48,193 nucleotides of DNA, from positions 1 through 48,193 of IMG/VR virus record IMGVR_UViG_3300045972_000348. The stretch is one strand, 5' to 3'. Shown here one piece after another: positions 1 to 10,900 of this stretch (the first letter of the stretch is position 1; each line of letters opens with the position of its first letter). The position numbers and the translations under genes were made by a program. Below the pieces are notes generated by a model, which worked only from the letters and a program-made list of their open reading frames with translations, was not told the origin of the DNA and did no database searches. This stretch comes from a virus.

Positions 1-1
1 C

Positions 2-1939
2 ACCCTCGACGCCCCGCGCGTCGCCTCGCAGGGCATGCCCACCCCCTACGAGCAGGCGAACCACCGCGCCGACCAGTACGGAGAATCGGTCATCGGCGAG
101 GCCGCCACCGCAGCCTCGAAGCTGACGCAGCAGCTCGGCGGCATCCTGCTCGACGAGAAAAAGAAGGCCGACCTCACCGCGGTGCAGGAGGCCCTCAACG
201 CGCAGCGCGAGGCCAACGACTCGAATCTGGAGTTCCTGCGTCGGGCGCAGGGCAAGAACGCCGCGGTCGTGTCGGGCGAGGTCTACAAGGACGCGACCGA
301 GCGGACCCGGAAGGCCATGGGCGGCCTGGCCAACGACGAGCAGAAGACCCTCTTCGCCGACGAGGCGAACAAGGAACTGCTCCAGCTCAAGCGCATCGGC
401 GAGGCGCACGTCGGCCAGCAGATTCAGGCCACCCGCGACCAGACCCTCAAGTCCGGCCTGGCCATCGCGACCAAGCGAGCCATCACGGTCGGCGTTGACG
501 CCCCCGACGTGCTTCAGTCCGAGGTCGAGCGCATCGAGCGCGACGTCTCGGTGTACGGGTCGGAGTCGGGCTGGGACGGGGACAGCATCAAGGCCTTCAC
601 CAGCGAGACGCTCTCCAAGGTCTATGGTGGGCACGTCCGCGAGCTGCTTGCGCGAGGCCGCACCGAAGAGGCGCGGGACATCCTGACCGACCCGAAGGTC
701 GAGGCGGCGCTCGGCGACGACGCTGCCGTCCTCCGCGGGCGCGTGCGCGACATCCTCGTCGACCAGGGCGGCGAGCGCGATGCGGCCGACGCCCTGGCCC
801 GCCGGCAGAACAAGGACAAGACGTACAACATGACGGCGGCGCTCGACGACGCCGACAAGAAGTACAAGCCCGGCACGCCCGAGAACAAGGCCATGCGCGC
901 CTCCATCACCTCGCGCGCGTCGGTGGCCGAGCAGGGCCGCCGGCTTCAGGAGGGGCAGAACTGGGACAAGGCCGCCAGCCTCTACCAGGCCCAGTCGTCG
1001 CTCCCCGGCAACCGCTCGGTCTACGAGCTGAAGATGAGCAACCGCGATGCCTGGGACGCCCTGACGCCAGACCAGCAGCACGCCCTGGAGCAGCGCGAGC
1101 ACACCGACAAGAACGCAAAGGACTCGGCGCCGCTGACGAAGCTGCAGGAGGAGGCCCTGGCCCGCCTGGAGAACGACATCGTCGACCGCCCCGACTGGTG
1201 GGGCACCGCGCCCGACAGCGCCCTCACCTCGAACCGCGACTACAACGTCCTGCCCGAGCGGTTCCGCATCCAGCTCCTGGGTCAGGCGTCCCGCGCGAGG
1301 GCAGAGAAGGCGAACCCCGAGGGCGCGATGAAGAGCGCAGAGTCCACCATCCGCGCCCGCGCCCAGAAGATTGGGTACCTGTCGAGCGACACGGTCGGCA
1401 AGCCCTTCGACAAGTGGCCCGACGACGACAAGGCCAAGTGGGTGCCGCTGACGGACGCGGTGCGGCCCCAGGTCGTGGCGTGGCGCATGGACGAGAAGAC
1501 GAAGAAGACCCCGCTGCCCGGCGCGATGGTCGAGGGCTTCGTCGACGAGGCGCAGCGCACGGGCACCATCAAGGGCGGCAGGTGGCTTGGCCTCCGCGAC
1601 GCCCACGGCATCGCGCCCGCGGACGCGGCCGCCCGGCCGGCCAAGGAGCAGGCAGAGCACCCGTACAACATCGACCCGACCGACGACGAGGACACCATCG
1701 GCCGGAAGGTGCAGGGCGCTCGCGGCAAGAGCGAGAAGGCCACGCCCGCCGCCTACGCGCCCGAGGCCCTCATCCAGGCGGCCCGCGACTGGCGCCGCGC
1801 CCAGGCCGGCCCCGACCCGCAGACCAAGGTCGGCATCGAAGAGGGCCTCAAGAAGCTCGGCAGGGCCACCACGCCCGACGTCATCCAGCGGGTTTGGGAG
1901 ACGACTGTCCTCGGCTACGCGCCGACCCAGGGGAAGTAG
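2..1939 (+). CDS. Internal virion (ejection) protein, T7 gp15-like; 3' part of a gene split by the window ends
   Basis: This frame is open from base 2, and the first ATG in the window (35) is unlikely to be the true start. Joined to the ATG at 48162 across the window ends, it gives one protein of about 656 aa whose N-terminus contains the short motif APRVASQG, a style I recognise from podovirus internal virion proteins. The protein is hydrophilic, Ala/Glu/Lys/Arg-rich and mostly predicted helical, with no membrane segment and no visible enzyme motif. It lies directly after a gp14-like gene and ends 3 bases before the giant ejection protein, matching the T7 order gp14-gp15-gp16. The likely role is a structural part of the ejected core or periplasmic tunnel. 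The assignment rests on order and composition rather than a catalytic signature. Confidence 0.75.
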   Translation, partial: TLDAPRVASQGMPTPYEQANHRADQYGESVIGEAATAASKLTQQLGGILLDEKKKADLTAVQEALNAQREANDSNLEFLRRAQGKNAAVVSGEVYKDATERTRKAMGGLANDEQKTLFADEANKELLQLKRIGEAHVGQQIQATRDQTLKSGLAIATKRAITVGVDAPDVLQSEVERIERDVSVYGSESGWDGDSIKAFTSETLSKVYGGHVRELLARGRTEEARDILTDPKVEAALGDDAAVLRGRVRDILVDQGGERDAADALARRQNKDKTYNMTAALDDADKKYKPGTPENKAMRASITSRASVAEQGRRLQEGQNWDKAASLYQAQSSLPGNRSVYELKMSNRDAWDALTPDQQHALEQREHTDKNAKDSAPLTKLQEEALARLENDIVDRPDWWGTAPDSALTSNRDYNVLPERFRIQLLGQASRARAEKANPEGAMKSAESTIRARAQKIGYLSSDTVGKPFDKWPDDDKAKWVPLTDAVRPQVVAWRMDEKTKKTPLPGAMVEGFVDEAQRTGTIKGGRWLGLRDAHGIAPADAAARPAKEQAEHPYNIDPTDDEDTIGRKVQGARGKSEKATPAAYAPEALIQAARDWRRAQAGPDPQTKVGIEEGLKKLGRATTPDVIQRVWETTVLGYAPTQGK

Positions 1940-1942
1940 ACC

Positions 1943-4900
1943 ATGTCCGACACGCTCGACTTCTCCGCGGCCATCGCTGCCGCGCCGCTCGCCTCGTCTC
2001 CTGACGGCCTCCCGCAGCCCGTCCAGCCCGTGCCCGGCACGCCCGGCGCGCCGCCTGCCGCGGGCAATGGCGGGGCCTGGGACCTCCTGAACGAGAACCC
2101 CGACGAGCTGGGGGCCGACCTTCGCCGGACGTACTTCAAGGTCAAGGCCGCGAAGGCCATCCGCGACGAGGAGGCCGCGCAGGCTGCGGCCGCGCCCCCG
2201 CCTCCGACCGTCCCCGCGGCGCCGGCCAAGCTCGACTTCTCGGCCGCCATCGGCGAGGCGCCCCTCCAGGCCCAGGTCGACCTCGACGCGCGGAAGAAGG
2301 ACGAGGCCCGCCAGGCCGAGCTGCTCACCTGGCGCGTGGCCAACGAGAAGCGCGCGCCCGAGGAGCAGGCCGAAATCATGCGCCTGTCCGTCGCCCTCGA
2401 CTGGCACCCCGAGGTCGTGGCCGGCGACCTTCCGGGCGCGCGGAACAAGGCCCTCGCGGCCAAGCTCGACACGGCCACCGTCGTCCGCGACCATCCCGCC
2501 CTGGCCGAGCTGCTGGGCGACCCGAACACCACGGCCCTGGTCCGCGGCGACACCGCGCGCCTGACCGGCCTGTCGTGGCTGCTGGGCGACTGGGAGCTGG
2601 ACCCGACCGCGCCGGCCAAGGGCGGCACGCTGCTGCGCCAGAACGCCCCTGGCGTCGTCGAGGCCATGCTGCGCCAGCGGAGCCTGGCCCGCGAGAACCA
2701 CGGCCTCCTGCTGCAGCTCATGGCGGCCGGCTCCATGAAGGACGCCCTGGCCTCCAAGCCGCTCAACCCCTCGGACATCCCCGTGCCCGAGGGCATGGAC
2801 CCCGAGACGGCCCAGGCCTACCGCGAGGCCAAGATGGCCAGGGCTCGGCCCATGGCCGCGAGCGGCATCAGGCCCGAGAGCCTCTACGCTGGCCAGGCCC
2901 AGAAGGACCCCGCCGAGCTGGAGGCCATCCGCGCGCGCATTCGCGCCAACGACCTGGAGCTGTCCGGCCTCCGCAACGGGGGCGACGGCATCGACGAGCT
3001 GAGCTGGTACAACCCGGCCAAGTACCTCCTGAAGACCGCCCGCGTCCTGACCGACATGGGCCCCGAGATGGCCAAGGGCGCGGTGGCCACGGCCCTGCCC
3101 ATCCCTGGCGCGGCCGAGGCCTTCTGGATGCAGGAGGTCACCCCCGGCATCTACTGGACCCTGTCCGAGCTGAAGGACCCGGCCACCGGCCTGCCCGTGC
3201 TCACCGACGAGGAGGCGCGCGGCTACGCGGCCACGGCCGGCCTCCCCACCGCACTGTCCTTCACGGCCTCGCTGGGCTCGATGGGCCTGGCCGGCAAGGG
3301 CTGGCTCACCTCGAAGCCGCTCGTCGAGAAGGCCCTGGCGAAGCTGCTGCCGGCCTCGGTCGAGAAGCTCCTGTCCTCGCAGGCTGCCTGGGCCTCGGTC
3401 GGGCGCGCCGCCTACAGCTACGGCACGCACCAGCTCCAGGGCGGCGTGATGATGGGCGTGCAGTCGGCCATCACCGCGGCCACCGTTGAGGCGGCCAAGG
3501 CGTCGCACGGCCAGGAGGCCGACGCGGGCGCCATCGCGGCCGCGGTCGAAGAGGGCTTCGTCACCGGCATGAAGGACTTCGTCCTCATCGCTGGCTGGGG
3601 CCCGATGCGCCAGTACTTCGGCGAGCGCGGCCGCATCTCCGCGTCGCACGAGCGCGCCCAGGTCATCCTCGACATCAACCAGAACACCCGCGAGAGCAAG
3701 TTCGCGAAGACCGACCCGGAGGGCTTCGAGAAGTACGTCGCCAAGGTCGGCAAGGGCAAGACCTTCTACGTCGAGCGCGAGGCCATCGCCGAGCTGGCGC
3801 AGAAGAACAAGCTCCCCGCGCGCGAGGTCGCCGCCGGCATCATGGGCGACAAGGGCGAGGCGTGGGACCGGGCCGAGGAGCAGAAGACGCCCCTGGCCAT
3901 CCCGGCAGAGAAGTGGGCGACGAAGGTCGTCATCCCCGAGCACGACAAGGTGCTCACCGAGCACACCCGGATGTCGCTCGAAGACGCGACGCCGGCCCAG
4001 CTCCGCGAGCAGATGAAGGGCATCGTGCGCCGCATAGAGGAGGCGCGAGTCCTCCGCGGCGCGACGTTCGAGGAGGAGGTCCGCGACCTCAACGCGAAGC
4101 TCGAAGGCGCCGCCCGCGCGTCCGGCATCAAGCAGGAGCAGGCGCAGAGCTGGGCGAGCACCGTCAGCCAGTACGTCGCGACGATGTCGCTCTACCTCGA
4201 CAAGCCGGTGCGCGAGACGATGGTGCGCGTCGGCCTGCCGTCGCTGCACCTGTCCGGCCGCAACGTGGTGACGGGCGAGAGCCTGGCCGCCTACCGGGAG
4301 CGCACGGGCGCCCCGAAGAAGGCGCCGGCCGGCGAGCTGGCGAAGACTGGCGAGGCCGTGCGCCCTGCCCCGGAGGCCGTCAAGGCCGAGGCCCCGGCGG
4401 CCGTCGCGCTGCCCGAGCTGGAGGCGCCGGCCCCCGCGCCCGAGCCCCGCCGCGCCCCCGCGCCCGAGCTGGCGCGCGAGCTGGGCGACCTCGACCCGGG
4501 GATGCAGAAGGCCGTGCTGGCCAACCTCCACAAGGAGCTGGGGGTCACGGCCGAGGAGGCCAACCTCATCGGCCAGCGCAACGTGCGCGCCGAGGCCGAG
4601 GTGGACCGGCTGTGGGGCGAGCACCTGGCCTCCGAGCGCAAGGACTGGGAGACGCAGGGCTTCGCCCCCGAGAGCCTTGACGAGGACGGGGTCTACGATG
4701 ACTTCGTCGCCCGGCTGCGCGACCAGCGGCCCGACCTCTTCGAGGAGCATTGGGGTCGGACGGCCAACCCGTTCGGCGTGCGGGGCTACTTCATGTCCGG
4801 CTCGAACCAGCCGGGCGAGATTCGCGCCCTCGCCGACCAGGGGCAGCACATCGGCGTGGCCGCGCCGGACCTCTCGAAGAACGCCATCTCCGAGCTGAAG

Positions 4901-7900
4901 AAGCTCAAGGGCCGCGACGTCAAGGTCTTCGTCGATAGCGGCGCCTTCTCCGAGGTCGAGTTCGGGGCGACCGGCCCCGTGGTGGCGAAGCCCATCTCCC
5001 CGGCCGAGTGGGGGAAGCGGCTGGCGAAGTACAAGGAGCTGGCCCAGGAGCTGGGCGACCAGCTCTACGTCGTCGCCCCCGACATGGTGGCCCACCAGGG
5101 CCCCACGCTGGAGCGGCTCACGACCTACGCGGCCGAGATGCGCGAGCTGAAGAAGCTCGGCGCCAACGTCATCATCCCGCTACAGCAGGGCGAGCTGCCG
5201 CCGGCCGCCTTCCTGGCCAAGGCCCAGGAGGTGCTCGGGTTCAAGGACGTCATCGCTGGCATCCCGTCGATGAAGGACGCCATGCCGCTGGAGGTCATCA
5301 GGACCTTCGCGACCGAGGCGAAGCCCGAGCGCGTCCACCTACTGGGCATCGGCCCGCGCGCGCTGGGCGGGCGCTTCGGCATCATCGTCGACGCCATCGC
5401 CACCGCGAGCCCGAAGACCCAGGTCTTCGCCGACAGCGCGTACCTCGTCTCCCTCAAGGTGAGCGGCCGCGCCTTCACCGAGCGCAAGAACGAGCTGCGC
5501 GCCCGAGGCGTGGAGTCCGGCCGGGACCTGACCGAGCTGACCACGAGCACCACGGTGGCCGACCTCCAGGCCGGCGCGCCGCCGGTCAAGGGGCAGAAGG
5601 GCGGCGAGTCTGCCGGCTCGAAGGCCACCCTGCGCGAGCTGGCGTGGGACAACATCGAGAAGAAGGCGAAGGCCGGCGACGCCGAGGCGCAGAAGCGGCT
5701 GGCCCGCATCAACGAGCTGTCGGACCAGGCCTACAAGAAGAGGGGCCCCGAAGGCGACGCCATCCTGGCCGAGCGGAACCGGCTCCTGGCTGGCGACGAG
5801 TGGGTCGGCGCCGCGGAGCTGCGCGACGCCATCGCCGAGTCGAACCTGGCCGGCGCCATCTCGGTCGAGCAGGCCAAGGAGCTGAAGGCCCGCGTGGCCG
5901 AGGCCCTTGGCGAGGAGGGCGGCAAGGCCACCGACGAAGTGCTGCCGCCGCCGGGCGCTCGCGAGGGCGAGATGGCCCAGCTCCAGAACACGGCCTCCTG
6001 GCTGAAGGACGCCGAAGCCTGGATGCGGACGCAGGGCCACCACGAGGCCGACATCCAGGCCCGGCTGGGTGGCATGGAGGGCCAGCTCAAGCTGCTCCGG
6101 GTGCTCAACCTGGGGACGCTCAACCTCCGCGACGGCGCCCTGATGGACGCGGTCGCCGCCGAGGCTGGCCTTCCCCGCGGGGCTGGACTGAAGAACCCGG
6201 GCAAGAACCTGGGCGGCCCGCTGCGCGCCAATCAGGACGCCATCTACATCCACACCGTCGACTTCTCCGCGCAATGCGTGAAGCGGCTCGGCATGGCCGC
6301 GACCGCGAGCCATCTGGAGAAGCTGACCAACCAGGCACTCGGGCCCGAGGAGCGCATCGCCCTCACCGCGCTGTACCGCGAGGCCGGCCTCATGGCGGCC
6401 TGCCTGTACTGCTACGTCGAGGCTCCGCGCGCGAAGGCCAGCGAGTTCCTGAACAACGGGCTCCGCGCGGTCTTCGAGCGCGAGGCGCCGCTGCCCGAGG
6501 GGTGGAAGGGCGAGACGCTGGAGCTGGTGAAGAAGGCCCGCGCGGAGGCTGACGGGAGCGGCATCGAGCCGGGCGAGTTCTCGGTCGTCGGCTACATGGA
6601 CCCCGAGCTGGAGCAGGGCGGCGAGCACAAGGGCCAGGCCGAGCTGAACCCCGCCATCCACGAGCTGATGCTCGCGATGCGCGGCGCCGCGAAGCCCAAC
6701 CTCCCGAAACTCTATGAGGAGTACGTCTCCCAGGTCCTGAAGCTGAAGCCCGAGGAGGTCCAGCAGCTCAACGACTTCGCCGGCCTCCGCATCTTCAGCT
6801 CGTCCGACTTCCAGTCCGAGCACATCGTCGACGTCGTCCAGCTCGTCACGCACATGGAGCTGATTGGGCTGAAGAGCCACGCCTACACCAAGGTGGCCGA
6901 CTTCGCCCTGATGGCCGGCGGGACCGGCACCAAGATTGGCACCTCGGTCTTCGCCCTCGCGGCAGGCCGGGTCGAGGAGCGCGACGGCCACATGGTCGTG
7001 CTCCAGGGCGCGGGCAAGGGCGCGACCGAGGTGGAGCTGAAGCGGTTCAAGGGCACGGGCGAGGCCGCCAAGAAGCGCGCCTTCGACTGGCTCGACGAGC
7101 ACGAGCCCGAGGGCGGCTTCGCCCAGGACACCTTCCAGGGCATGGACTGGCAGGACGCGCAGTACCTGTCGGCCCGCTTCGATGACGTCGGCGGGATGTT
7201 CGTCTCGACGTCGTCCGCGCAGACGCGCTGGGCAATGAAGCAGCCCTGGATTCACCAGATCATCCCGTACCACGCGAGCGGCCTGCCGGCCGAGTACGCG
7301 CGCGCCTCGGGCTGGAAGGACTTCTCGCGCATCCAGAGCGAGCATTGGAAGGTCAAGCCGGCCGACGAGGTGACCGAGGTCGGGGCCGTCCACAAGCTCA
7401 CCGTCGACGGCAAGGAGGCCGGCACCTACCCGACCGCCAGCGCGGCGAACGCGGAGGTCAAGCGCATCCGCGCCGAGCGGAAGGCGGCTGGCCAGCCCAA
7501 GCCGAAGGTGGCCCTGGAGTCCACGCCCGGCGAGGTCCGCGTCGTGCGGGACGGGGTCGAGCTGGGGCGCTTCGCCAGCAAGGGCGAGGCAAAGGAGGCA
7601 ATGGACCCGCCGAAGGTGCGGATGCACGAGCTGGGGCTGGCCGAGGGCGAGGCTGCCGGCGGCGGCGCGCTGGCCGCGGTCGAGCGGTACGTCGCGCTCG
7701 TCGAGGCCCGGGGGCTCACGCCGGTCTTCGAGAAGTTCATGCGGAACGAGGACGGGTCGCTGAACCCCGACTTCCTCAAGCTCAAGAAGGACTACGCGCG
7801 CACCGACTCGCCCTTCCGCACGGTCAAGGCCTCGGGCCTCGACATGGCGCACGCCGACCGGCTCCTCGCTGCCTGGATGGCCGACCCGAAGCGCGGCAAG

Positions 7901-10900
7901 GCCGAGCCGAACATGGAGATGGCCGAGAAGCTCCTGGCCCTCATGGAGCATCGGAAGGTGCAGGGCAAGGACGCGGCGGGCGAGTGGAAGGTGCCCATCG
8001 GGCGCGAGGCCCTCGTCCACCAGCAGGCGAACAGCGACATCGTCAGCGGCGTGAAGAGCGGCCGGGTCGAGGTTGGCTCGGCGAAGCGGCCGGCCAAGCC
8101 GGACCCCCGCATCTCCGAGCCCCAGGTCGTGGCCTTCCTCGGCGACGCCCGCGGCGGGCGCATCGAGGTGAGCAGGCCGGCAGGCGTCCCGCCCAGGGTG
8201 GCTGCCGAGGGCGAGCTGGCGCAGGCCCCGCGGGCCGCCCGCTTCCAGAAGGCCGCCTTCGACGCGGTGCGTGCGGTGCTCAAGCCCGAGCTGCTGAAGG
8301 CCGACCGGCGCGCGCAGTACGAGGGCCAGTCCCGCTTCGCCGGCCATTGCGCTGGCGCCACCGACGCGCTCTCCGACCTTCTGGGCGGCCGCGCCAACGG
8401 CTGGACCCACATGGTCATCAAGCGGGAGTTCCTCGGCGGCGCGGACACCCACCACTTCCTGAAGAACGAGCTGACGGGCGAGGTCGTCGACCCGACCGCC
8501 GAGCAGTTCGAGGGCGGGGTCATCCCCTACGAGAAGGCCACCCGCTACGGGATGCCCCGCTCGTCGAAGCACACCGGCCCGACCAAGCTCTCGCAGGGCA
8601 TCCTGTCCGAGGTGGCGCGGAACCGCGTCCTGGGCCAGGTCATCCGAGGCCGGGCGCGCGAGCTGCTTCGCGCCAGCGGCGCGCTGGAGCTGGAGGGCGA
8701 GCTGGCGCAGGAGGCGCGAGCCCTTCCCGTCCGAGGCGGCTCGGGGCCTAATGGGGAGATGGTCGTCCTCTCCCTCTTCGACGGACTCGGCGGGGCCCGC
8801 GTTGCGCTGAAGAAGCTCGGCGCGGACGTCAAGTATTACCGCTCCGAGCTGACCGGCAGCGAGCCCTTCATCAAGGGCGAGGACCGGCGCTTCCTCCGCG
8901 AGACGAATAAGATTCACGCCTCCAACTTCCCCGACTCGGTGAACCTTGGCGACGTCCGCGGCGTGAAGTCCGGCAGCGTCCCGCATCAGGTCGACCTCTT
9001 GGTCGGCGGGTCGCCCTGCCAAGACCTGTCGCCCCTGGCCGCCGTCAGGAAGGGCGGGCGCAAGGGCCTGGAGGGCGGGAAGAGCAGCCTGTTCTGGGAG
9101 TACGTTCGCGTCGTCAAGGAGACGAAGCCCAAGGACATCCTTTTCGAGAACGTCGGGAAGATGGCCGACGTCGACCGCGACATCATCACCGAGGCCCTCT
9201 CCGAGGCTCTCGGCCGGAAGGTCGAGCCGGTCAGGCTGGATGCGGCCGACTTCTCGTCGATGCGGCGCGACCGCTACTTCTGGACGACCATCCCGGTGGC
9301 CGAGCGGGCCAAGCTCGACATCCCCAGCTTCGGCGACATCCTCGACAAGCAGCCCGACCCGTCGCTCTACCTGTCGAAGACGGCCGAGGCCATGCTCGAC
9401 CGGCCGGCTAAGGACGGCCGAACCCACGGGGAGCGACACACCATCGTGGCCGGCAAGCCCGGCGACCCGCACTACGAGCGGGCCACGACCATCACCAAGA
9501 ATTTCCACAAGGGCGTCCCGAACAACTCCCTCGTCGACTCCACGGGGCGGCGCCGGTTCATCTCGCAGGGCGAGGCCGAGCGGGCCTTCGGTCTGCCCGA
9601 GGGCACGACCAGGGAGGCCAGCTACCGCGCCGCCCTGCACGCGATGGGCAACGGCTTCTCGGTGCCCGTCGTCGAGCATATCCTGAAGGGCGCGTTCACC
9701 TCTGAGGAGGGCTTCCTCGACCAGGCCAGCCTGGAGGGCGTGGCCATCAAGGAGGAGGGCGGGGTCCTGACGCTCAAGAACCCCGAGACGAACCTCTACC
9801 TTCTGTCCACCGTGAAGCCCGGTACCCGCATGATGGAGGCCAGCCTGCTCGGCCTCGACCGCTCGGGCCCGGCCGGCTCCAGCTCCTACGAGCGGGCCGT
9901 CGCCGCGGAGAAGGGCAAGGGCTACTCCAGCGCGTACTACCTTCGCCTGCTCGTCGAGGCTCGGGCCCGCGGCTACGGGGTCGAGTCCGACGTCTCTCGC
10001 ACCCCAGCCACCGAGCGGATGTACAAGCGGCTCGGTGAGCTGGGCATCCCGTTCGAGAAGCGCGTCGACCCGGGGACCGACCTGTCCCGGTGGGTGCTCG
10101 ACGCCGAGGTGCTCGGCACCATCGACCTTGAGGGCGCATGGCGCGACCTCCAGGCGAAGACCCGCGCCTCCCTTGGCGAGCTGCGCCAGCAGAAGCGCGG
10201 CACCATCCGCTTCCGGCTCGGGCCCACCGGCCGGCCGGTCGACTTCGACATCTCCGCACTGCGGGGCGACGCGAGCACGCTCGCGCACGAGACCGGGCAC
10301 TGGCTCTCGTGGTCCCTTCATGAGGTGGCGATGGACCGCGGCGTGCCCGAGGGCGTCCGCGCCGACTACGCTCGCCTGCTGAAGTTCGCCGGCTTCGAGT
10401 CCCCCGAGGCGCGCGAGGCCGAGAACGCCGAGCGCACCATGCTCTCGAAGAAGAAGAGCCGGACGACCGAGGAGGACGCCCGCATCGAGCAGCTCTCCGC
10501 GAAGGAGGAGCGCATCTCTCATGCCTGGGAGCAGTACCTGGCCGAGGGCAAGGCCCCGAGCGGCGAGCTGAAGCCGGCCTTCTCGCGCTTCCGGCGCTGG
10601 ATGACCGAGGTCTACGGCAACATCGACGCCATCAAGTCCCAGTACCGCGAGAACTACAAGCAGGAGCTGGAGCTGTCCGATGAGGTGCGCGGCGTGTTCG
10701 ACCGGATGCTCGCGGTCGACAAGGTCATCGACGAGCAGCGCACCGAGGTCGAGAGCTTCGACTACTCGACCGTGCTGAACCTCACGCCCTCCGACCAGGC
10801 GAAGCTCGCCGAGCTGCGAGTCAAGCGGCAGGAGGAAGCGCGGGACCGGCTCGACTCGAAGGTCGTGAAGGACGACGGCCGCTCGGCCCGTGGCGAGCTG

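Noticed and set aside
4775-5497. A full deazaguanine DNA-modification pathway
   Set aside because: Only the transferase-like domain is seen; no FolE, QueC, QueD or QueE-like genes are in the window.
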